A stretch of DNA of 5,064 nt, taken from the NCBI GenBank assembly GCA_022572825.1, contig JACZVE010000270.1, forward strand, positions 1-5,064, in the 5' to 3' direction. The position numbers and the translations under genes are program-made. Of this stretch, positions 1 through 5,064 are shown one piece after another; position 1 is the first letter of the stretch; each line of letters starts with the position of its first letter. Source of the stretch: SAR324 cluster bacterium (GTDB taxonomy: Bacteria > SAR324 > JACQKK01). Under the pieces are notes generated by a model. The model made no database searches, was not told the origin of the DNA, and saw only the letters and a list, made by a program, of their open reading frames with translations.

Positions 1-16
1 TCCCCGTGCACGGGGA
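1..16. repeat. Perfect 16-bp palindrome at left window edge
   Basis: TCCCCGTGCACGGGGA reads the same on both strands and would form a GC-rich hairpin with little or no loop. No T tract follows on the plus side, so it is not a complete intrinsic terminator in that direction. The other side lies outside the window. The CCCCG...CGGGG core resembles the stem of type I-E CRISPR repeats, but the flanking bases (GAGAGG) do not match the usual ATGAACCG or AACAC ends, and no second copy is visible. A regulator site or the edge of a degenerate repeat are both possible. The palindrome is certain; its role is unknown. Confidence 0.5.
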
Positions 17-232
17 GAGGAGCTTTCCGCGGAAGTTCCGAAAATCACATTCCAAATCATCGGTGTAAGTCCCATTCTCCGCGGGCAATGCGGGGGGGAT
101 GGGGTCTGCATCAAGACGCCCCTCTCGCCTTGCTCCCTTCGAGTCCCGGCTTTCTCCCGTGCAGGCGCCGTTCGGTCCGGTCAGTCTCCGCTTGCCACGG
201 CTGGCCGCCACCCCGCCAGGACACCGTGCCGC
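17..232. other. Non-coding stretch downstream of the CoA-transferase
   Basis: No convincing gene is seen on either strand. A second short palindrome, TTCCGCGGAA, lies at 25-34. An imperfect hairpin can be drawn with arms 71-82 and 90-103, which include a run of seven G at 92-98, a 7-base loop and some G-T pairs. It has no U tract in either direction, so I do not call it a terminator. Short open frames here have the composition of chance reading frames. The transcript from the minus-strand gene would run into this region after the stop at 233-235. Confidence 0.4.
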
Positions 233-1459
233 TCAAGCGACCTCGACGCCGGTGGCGGCGGGTGTGGCCGCATCCCGAATGACGTCCGCCGCGACCAATG
301 CGTCCACCTCCGCCGTGGAATAGCCCAGCTCGTCCTGCAGCACCGCGCGGCTGTGCTCGCCAAGGATGGGAGGGGGCGTATAGGTCAGCTCGAGAGCGCC
401 GAACTGCACGGGGTTGCGCACGTTGGGAAGCGTGCCCAACGCCGGGTGCCGCAGGGTGCCCAGCACGCCATTGGCCAGTACCTGGGGATCGTTGACCAGC
501 TTCTCGTAATCGTTGATGGGCGCGCAGAGGATGTCGTGCTCCCGCAGCAGCGCCAGCCACTCCGCGGTGGTCTTTTCCGCCAGCTTGTCCCGCACCCGTG
601 CCAGCAGCGCCTCGCGGTGGGCGAGCCGGCCGGCATTGTCCGCAAAGCGCGCATCGTGCCGCAGTTCCTCCATGTCCAGGGCCTGGCAGCAGTTGGCCCA
701 GAGGTGATCGAGCACGGTGAACATCATGTAGGAATCCTTGGTCTTGAACACGCCCGAGGGCGCAACGAAGGAGTTGACGTTGCCGTTGCGCTCCGGCAAC
801 AGGCCGTACATGAGATACTCGGTGAGCAGTGGCGCCTGAAAGGCCAGGATGGCGTCCAGCAGGCTCACGTTCACGTTCTGCCCCTCGCCGCTCTGCGCCT
901 TGCCCAGCAGGGCCGCCAGGATGCCCTGATAGGCGGTCATACCCGTGATCATGTCCACCATGAACATCCCGAAGCGCAGCGGCTCGCCCCCTTCCACGCC
1001 GTTGATGCTCATGATGCCGCCCATGGCCTGAATGACGGAATCGGCGCCCGGCAGGTCCACGTAGGGCCCGCTGCGGCCGTAACCGGTCACCGAGGCGTAG
1101 ACGAGCCCCGGTTGCTCCCCCCTGAGCTGCTCGTAGGCGAGGCCGAAGCGCTCCATCACGCCCGGCCGGAAGCTTTCCACCACGATGTCGCTCTTGCGCG
1201 CGAGCCGCGTGACGGCTTGCAGTCCTTTCGCATCCTTCATATCCACGCAGATGCCCTTCTTGTTCCGGTTCATGCTGACGTAGGTGGGACTCATACCGTT
1301 TTCCACCTTGCGCCCGACACTGCGCACCCAGTCCCCGCGCTTGGGCTCGACCTTGATCACCGTGGCGCCGAGATCGGCCAGCAGCATGGCGGCGATGGGT
1401 CCGGCCACACCCTGGCTGAAGTCCGCGACCCGTGTTCCTTGCAGAGGAAGATTGGCCAT
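233..1459 (-). CDS. Class III CoA-transferase, CaiB/BaiF (formyl-CoA transferase) family
   Basis: This 408-residue cytoplasmic protein should move coenzyme A between a thioester donor and a free carboxylic acid. Length is normal for the family. The N-terminus has the family signature: LQGTRVADFSQ at 6-16, then GPIAAMLLADLGATVIKVEP at 20-39. The segment SFRPGVMERFGL at 96-107 and the VTGYGRSGPY loop at 124-133 also fit. Asp169 in MVDMITGM, followed by GILAALL, lines up from memory with the catalytic Asp169 of formyl-CoA transferase, which forms the acyl-anhydride intermediate. Asp140 in PGAD lies where the related alpha-methylacyl-CoA racemases carry a catalytic Asp. The ATG at 1459 is supported by AGGGGAG four bases upstream, and it abuts the stop of the upstream MaoC-like frame, suggesting translational coupling. 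The substrate cannot be read from sequence; a racemase is a less likely alternative. Confidence 0.93.
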   Translation of the reverse strand: MANLPLQGTRVADFSQGVAGPIAAMLLADLGATVIKVEPKRGDWVRSVGRKVENGMSPTYVSMNRNKKGICVDMKDAKGLQAVTRLARKSDIVVESFRPGVMERFGLAYEQLRGEQPGLVYASVTGYGRSGPYVDLPGADSVIQAMGGIMSINGVEGGEPLRFGMFMVDMITGMTAYQGILAALLGKAQSGEGQNVNVSLLDAILAFQAPLLTEYLMYGLLPERNGNVNSFVAPSGVFKTKDSYMMFTVLDHLWANCCQALDMEELRHDARFADNAGRLAHREALLARVRDKLAEKTTAEWLALLREHDILCAPINDYEKLVNDPQVLANGVLGTLRHPALGTLPNVRNPVQFGALELTYTPPPILGEHSRAVLQDELGYSTAEVDALVAADVIRDAATPAATGVEVA

Positions 1460-1627
1460 CTAGCTCCCCTTATCCATGAGAAAGGTTCCCGAAAATCCCA
1501 TCACCTGCTCGTCGCGCTGATTGTACACGCGCACCCCCAGGCTGAGGATGCCCCGCGCGCCGTCGGAGGTATCGCGCTTGCCCGTCACGCGGCTATAGCC
1601 CCGCACATCGGTGACGCAGACCACGGT
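1460..1627 (-). pseudogene. C-terminal remnant of a MaoC-like acyl-CoA hydratase (5' truncated)
   Basis: The last 50 or so codons before the TAG at 1460 read like the C-terminal strands of a MaoC-type hot-dog hydratase: VTGKRDTSDGARGIL, then VRVYNQRDEQVMGFSGTFLM. Full members run to about 150 residues and carry the catalytic Asp/His motif (GDxNPxH-like) in the N-terminal half, which I cannot find here in any minus-strand frame. The open frame can be extended to a GTG at 1843 (127 codons), but the added part matches nothing I know, has AT-richer codons, overlaps the start of the divergent gene and has no ribosome binding site at its possible starts. I therefore read it as a decayed gene whose 5' part was replaced. 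The domain call rests on recalled family consensus. A short functional protein starting in the extension is possible but less likely. Confidence 0.55.
1464..1470 (-). promoter_or_regulatory. Ribosome binding site of the CoA-transferase
   Basis: On the minus strand AGGGGAG sits four bases before the ATG at 1459. It lies inside the last codons of the upstream MaoC-like frame, whose TAG stop (1460-1462) touches the ATG. This fixes the CoA-transferase start and indicates the two frames were one operon. Confidence 0.7.
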
Positions 1628-1679
1628 CCGTTTCCGTCCGGTTTCCGGTGATGCGATGGTGGGCTTCCCCTCGCAAGCG

Positions 1680-1822
1680 CCATGATACGGTGCGTGGAAT
1701 TGCGGTACAGTGTATTCAATGCGGCGAGATTGTTCAGCATATAATCCTGCTCCCGTGGTCATCCGGGCCGTGATATAGTCCGCAAAAGACATTGTGCATC
1801 GCTTCATGGCCGGCGGAGAGCC
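1680..1822 (+). promoter_or_regulatory. Intergenic promoter region of the cyclase gene
   Basis: G+C falls to about half at 1681-1800 (hand count), against about two thirds in the neighbouring genes. A perfect TATAAT lies at 1740-1745; the best -35 candidate, TTCAAT at 1715-1720, is weak with a 19-base spacer. A second candidate is TGATATAGT at 1771-1779, an extended -10 form with no good -35. Either would give a leader of roughly 35 to 75 bases before the ATG at 1823. No operator repeat was recognised. The region may also have replaced the 5' end of the minus-strand hydratase. Confidence 0.35.
1815..1820 (+). promoter_or_regulatory. Ribosome binding site of the cyclase gene
   Basis: GGAGAG ends two bases before the ATG at 1823, with GGAG four bases away, which is close but usable. 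It supports this ATG, and the encoded protein begins at once with the zinc-ribbon motif MECPKC, as in relatives. The ATG at 1828 is out of frame. Confidence 0.5.
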
Positions 1823-2617
1823 ATGGAATGTCCGAAGTGCCACAGCGAGAATCGCGAGGGACGCCGCTTTTGCGCCGGGTGCGGGACGCCAATTGCCTCC
1901 CCTTGCCCTTCATGCGGCTTTACCAATGAACCAGGTGAAAGGTTTTGCGGCGGCTGCGGCCACGACCTCTCCAAACCGGTAACGCCTTCCGAATCCATTG
2001 AACCCTCTCCTCCGAAACCTTCAACACCCGCTAAATCCCCGGCCCCCGAAGGCGAGCGCCGCCAGGCCACGGTGATGTTTTCCGACCTCTCCGGTTACAC
2101 GGCCATGAACGAGAAGCTCGATCCGGAGGACGTGGAAGGGATCATGGGCCGCATCAAGGCCGAGGCGGTGAAGATCGTGGACGAGCATGGCGGGATCGTC
2201 AACCAGTTTGTGGGGGACGAGGTGCTGGCGCTGTTCGGCATTCCCACAGCCCACAAGGACGACCCCCGCCGGGCCGTGCGGGCCGCCCTGGAGCTGCACA
2301 AGCTGGCCCGGCGCATCAGCGCCGAGGTGGAGGAAAAGATCGGGCGGCCCTTGCGCCTGCACACCGGCATCAACACCGGCCTGATCGTCACCAACCTGCG
2401 CGACACTCGCGACGGCACCTTCGGCATCACCGGCGACACGGTGAACATCGGCGCCCGGCTCAAAGTCTTGGCGGACGATGACCAGATTTTGATCAGCCAG
2501 GAAACGCAGCGCCTGATTGCCTCCTTCTTCGAGACCGAAGCGCTGAGCGCGAAGGAGCTGAAGGGGGGAGCTGAAGGGCAAGGGGCAGCCCGTCACAGCG
2601 TTCCGTGTGACCGGTGA
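1823..2617 (+). CDS. Double zinc ribbon - class III adenylate/guanylate cyclase (5' part of a frameshifted gene)
   Basis: This 264-residue frame would make a cyclic nucleotide (cAMP or cGMP) from ATP or GTP. The N-terminus is a double zinc ribbon with CxxC pairs Cys3/Cys6, Cys17/Cys20, Cys28/Cys31 and Cys42/Cys45. A Pro/Ser-rich linker follows at about 51-77. The cyclase homology domain spans about 80-245. Metal-binding Asp88 (FSDLSGYT) and Asp132 (VGDEVLALFG) are present, as are transition-state Asn208 and Arg212 in GDTVNIGARL. The usual purine-recognition Lys and Asp/Thr are replaced by Gln128 and Gly201; I recall similar residues in relatives with this domain order, so loss of activity should not be assumed. 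There is no signal peptide or membrane segment. Past Lys247 the frame leaves the family sequence (GGAEGQG...) and stops at 2617, because a short duplication shifts it. The normal continuation is the ATPase-TPR frame. Unless the frame is corrected, the product is a free, truncated cyclase. Confidence 0.88.
   Translation: MECPKCHSENREGRRFCAGCGTPIASPCPSCGFTNEPGERFCGGCGHDLSKPVTPSESIEPSPPKPSTPAKSPAPEGERRQATVMFSDLSGYTAMNEKLDPEDVEGIMGRIKAEAVKIVDEHGGIVNQFVGDEVLALFGIPTAHKDDPRRAVRAALELHKLARRISAEVEEKIGRPLRLHTGINTGLIVTNLRDTRDGTFGITGDTVNIGARLKVLADDDQILISQETQRLIASFFETEALSAKELKGGAEGQGAARHSVPCDR
2554..2578 (+). repeat. Tandem duplication (period 13) with G6 tract, causing a frameshift
   Basis: GGAGCTGAAGGG occurs at 2554-2565 and again at 2567-2578, separated by a single G, so the period is 13 and the downstream frame shifts by +1. 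Deleting 13 bases gives AKELKGKGQPVTAFRV, which reads as an ordinary end of the cyclase domain in this family. The copies meet in a run of six G (2563-2568). With only five G the duplication would be 12 bases and in frame, adding four residues (ELKG). The repeat and frame break are directly visible; whether the cause is mutation, slippage or sequencing error cannot be told from one sequence. Confidence 0.85.
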
Positions 2618-5064
2618 AATCCGGGGCCAGAGCGAAGACCAGCGCGCCTTCGTGGGCCGCAAGGCCGAGCTGCGCCAGTTTGCGGGGCTCGTCGAGGCCT
2701 GCCTGGAATCGGGCCAGGGGCAGTCAGTCTACGTGCGGGGCGAGGCGGGCATCGGCAAGACCCGGCTGGTGGAAGAGTTCCGAGCCATGGCGCTGGAGCG
2801 CGCCTTCGCCTGCCACACCGGGCTGATTCTGGACTTCGGTATCGCCAAGGGGCGGGATGCCGTCCGCGCCGTGGTGCGGAGCCTGCTCGGCATCGCCCCG
2901 GGCAGCGGGAAGGAGGTGCGCCGCGCCGCAGCCCGGCAGGCCATGGCGGAGGGGCTGCTGGCGCCGGAGCGGGAGCCTTTTCTCAACGACCTGCTGGATT
3001 ACGGCCAGTCTCCCCAATGGCGGGGTGTCTACGATGCCATGGACAACGAGACCCGCAACCGCGGCAAGCGCGAGACGGTGGTGGAGTTGGTCAGGGCCGT
3101 CAGCGCCCGCACCCCGCTGATGGTGGTGATCGAGGATCTTCACTGGGCAGACGGAATCACCCTGGCGCACCTGGCCGCTCTCACCGCCACGGTGGGTGAG
3201 GCGCCGGTGGTGCTGATGATGACCTCGCGCATCGAGGGCGATCCCCTGGATGCGGCGTGGCGCGGCTCCACCGGCGGCAGCCCTTTGCTGACCATGGACC
3301 TGGCACCCCTGCGGGAGGCCGAAGCGCTGGAAATGGCCAGGGGATTCATGGACGCCACCAGCCGCTTCGCCACGAGCTGCGTGCAGCGGGCCGAAGGCAA
3401 CCCCCTCTTCCTGGAGCAACTGCTGCGCAGCGCGGAGGAAACCGCGGACGGTGCAGTGCCCGGCTCCGTGCAAAGCATTGTGCTGGCGCGCATGGACCGG
3501 CTCGACGCGCCGGACAAGCAGGCCCTGCAGGCCGCCTCCATTCTGGGGCAGAGCTTCGGCCTGGACGCCCTGCGCCATTTGCTCAACGACGCGGGCTATT
3601 CCTGCGACGGACTGATCGCCCACTATCTGGTGCGCCCCGAAGGCGGAGACTACCTGTTCTGCCACGCCCTGATTCAGGAAGGGGTCTACAACTCCCTGCT
3701 CAAGGCGCGGCGGCGGGAACTGCACGGGCGGGCGGCCGAATGGTTCAGCGGGCGCGATGCCGTGCTGCGGGCGGAGCACCTGGACCGCGCCGAAGACCCC
3801 GCCGCGCCCCTGGCCTACCTGGAAGCGGCCCAGGGGCAGGCGGAGGAGTTTCACTACGAGCGCGCATCGACCCTGGCCGGGCGGGGGCTGGAACTGGCCA
3901 TGGAGCAGCCGGACAAATTCGCCCTGACCTGCTTCCAGGGCCAGATGCGCCATGACCTGGGCTCCGTCCCCGAATCCATCGCGGCCTATGAAGAGGCTCT
4001 CGCCTCTGCCGCGGACGACACGCAGCGCTGCCGGGCCTGGATCGGCCTGGCGGCCGGCATGCGCATCATCGACAAATACGACGAAGCGCTGGAAGCCCTG
4101 GACAACGCCGAGGCCGCAGCGGAGGCGAACGGGCTTAGCAACGAGCTGGCGCAGCTCCATCACCTGCGGGGAAATATCTACTTCCCCCTCGGCAACCTGG
4201 ACGGCTGCCTGGAACAGCACGAACTGGCGCTGAATTATGCTCGTGAGACCGAATCGCTTGCAGACCAGGCACGCGCGCTGGGCGGCCTGGGAGATGCCTC
4301 CTACATGCGCGGCAGAATGAAGACCGCGCACAGCCACTTTCGCCGCTGCGTGGAGTTGTGCCGGGAGCAGGGTCTCGGACGGATCGAGGTGGCCAACCTC
4401 CATATGTGCGGCTGGAGCGGGATGTACCTGAACGAGCTGCAACGCGCGTTGCAGGATGCAATGGAATCCGCCGAGATGGCCGTAAAGGTGAGCCATTACC
4501 GCGCCGAGGCGATTGCCAACTCCCTGATCGGATTCATCACCGGCGAGTTGTTCGGGGAGTACGCCCGGGCCAAAGGGCATTTCGAGCGGGGGCTCGTACT
4601 GGCGCGAAACCTCAAGGCCAAAAGGTTCGAAGCCAATAACCTTTGCAATCTCGGCAGCGTCGTCTTCGCCAATGGCGAGCGCTCCCGCGGCCTGGCATAC
4701 GTGGAAGAGGCTTTGCAGATCTGCCGCGAAACCGCTATGCATTTTGTCGGGCCCTGGGTTCTTGCTTGCTTCGCGCGGGTGACGGAGAACGCCCAGAAGC
4801 GGCGGGAGGCGTTGCGGGAGGCCGAAAAGGTTCTCAAGGAAGGGTGCGTGGGCCACAATTTCTTCTGGTTTTACCGCGACGCCATGCAGGCCTGTCTGAA
4901 CGCCGGGGAGTGGGACGAGGTGGAGCGCTACGCCGCCGCGCTGAAGGAATACACCCGGCCGGAGCCCCTGCCATGGAGCGACTTCTACATCGCGCGGGGG
5001 CGTGCCCTGGCGGCGCATGGACGCGGTGAGCGCGGTGAGGGGCTGACGCAGCAACTGAATGAGC
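2568..5064 (+). CDS. STAND/AAA ATPase - TPR part of the cyclase gene (3' part after frameshift, cut by window end)
   Basis: I translated this frame by hand: it is open from 2562 to the last base, with no stop, giving at least 832 codons. Numbering follows the rebuilt protein (1076 residues in the window). It continues the cyclase with KGKGQPVTAFRV, then VGRKAELRQ, the usual entry to an AAA_16-like ATPase. Walker A is GEAGIGKT (302-309, bases 2739-2762) and Walker B is LMVVIEDLHWAD (428-439, bases 3117-3152). TSR at 3222-3230 and GNPLFLEQLL at 3396-3425 are typical of STAND NTPases. From about 3918 to the edge (residues 695-1076) come nine or ten TPR-like helical hairpins, such as PESIAAYEEALASA and DEALEALDNAEAAAEA. 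The usual role is ATP-dependent sensing with TPR ligand or partner binding that controls the attached cyclase; this is inferred. No credible independent start exists: the first in-frame GTG, at 2607, has no ribosome binding site. As sequenced, it would be expressed only if the frame is corrected. Confidence 0.85.
5022..5039 (+). repeat. 9-bp perfect tandem duplication, in frame
   Basis: CGCGGTGAG occurs twice back to back within the TPR part and encodes Arg-Gly-Glu twice. It keeps the reading frame, unlike the duplication at 2554-2578. Arg/Gly-rich loops are common between TPR helices here, so it may be ordinary drift. Confidence 0.6.

Noticed and set aside
71..103. Possible intrinsic terminator hairpin with a G7 run
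   Set aside because: The stem needs G-T pairs and a two-base bulge, and no T tract follows on either strand.
353..1651. A 432-codon plus-strand open frame opposite the CoA-transferase
   Set aside because: It is antisense to a clear CaiB/BaiF protein, is rich in His, Ala and Gly, and spans the junction of two minus-strand frames. It is a composition shadow.
2607..2617. Separate downstream gene starting at GTG 2607, overlapping the cyclase stop by a few bases
   Set aside because: No Shine-Dalgarno sequence precedes it, and the family-typical sequence KGKGQPVTAFRV begins upstream of this codon, pointing to one original gene and not a coupled pair.
2021..2662. A 213-codon minus-strand open frame opposite the cyclase domain
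   Set aside because: The plus strand encodes conserved cyclase motifs through this stretch; the minus product resembles no family I know.
2614..3955. Several 65-230 codon plus-strand frames overlapping the ATPase region (for example 2614-2826 and 3257-3955)
   Set aside because: They lie in other frames from the continuous ATPase-TPR frame and encode Arg/Ala/Pro-rich sequence without motifs.
2724..5054. A 776-codon open frame on the minus strand, opposite the ATPase-TPR region
   Set aside because: The plus frame opposite has Walker A and B motifs and TPR helices. The minus frame is rich in Gly, Gln, His and Pro with no domain I recognise, as expected of the complement of GC-rich codons.

Overview
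The window is GC-rich (roughly two thirds G+C in coding parts) bacterial chromosome-type DNA. Gene style, Shine-Dalgarno signals and protein families fit a proteobacterium, perhaps beta or gamma. That is inference from style; no marker gene fixes the taxon. The window holds two divergent units separated by an AT-richer gap.

Left unit, minus strand: a complete class III CoA-transferase of the CaiB/BaiF (formyl-CoA transferase) family at 233-1459. Directly upstream of it, with stop and start codons abutting, is the C-terminal remnant of a MaoC-like hot-dog hydratase (about 1460-1627). The pair looks like the tail of an acyl-CoA (carboxylic acid) catabolic operon whose hydratase has lost its 5' end. 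Bases 1-232, downstream of this unit, hold no recognisable gene, but a perfect 16-bp palindrome sits at the very left edge.

Right unit, plus strand: from 1823 to beyond the right edge runs one large signalling gene. It encodes a double zinc ribbon, a Pro-rich linker, a class III nucleotidyl cyclase, a STAND/AAA-type ATPase and a long TPR array. It is not one continuous frame. The cyclase frame stops at 2617, while the ATPase-TPR frame, shifted +1, is open from 2562 to the window end with no stop. The break falls on a short tandem duplication (GGAGCTGAAGGG twice, period 13) just after the cyclase domain. Removing 13 bases restores a smooth family-like sequence of at least 1076 residues. Removing just one G from the G6 tract also restores the frame. 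The gene is therefore a recent frameshift mutant, a slippage-controlled gene or a sequencing artefact.

The cyclase keeps its metal-binding Asp and transition-state Asn/Arg residues but has Gln and Gly where purine-recognition residues normally sit. The most interesting points are the duplication/frameshift, the G6 tract as a possible on/off switch, the unusual base-recognition residues and the decayed hydratase. I did not find a clearly new multi-gene system.
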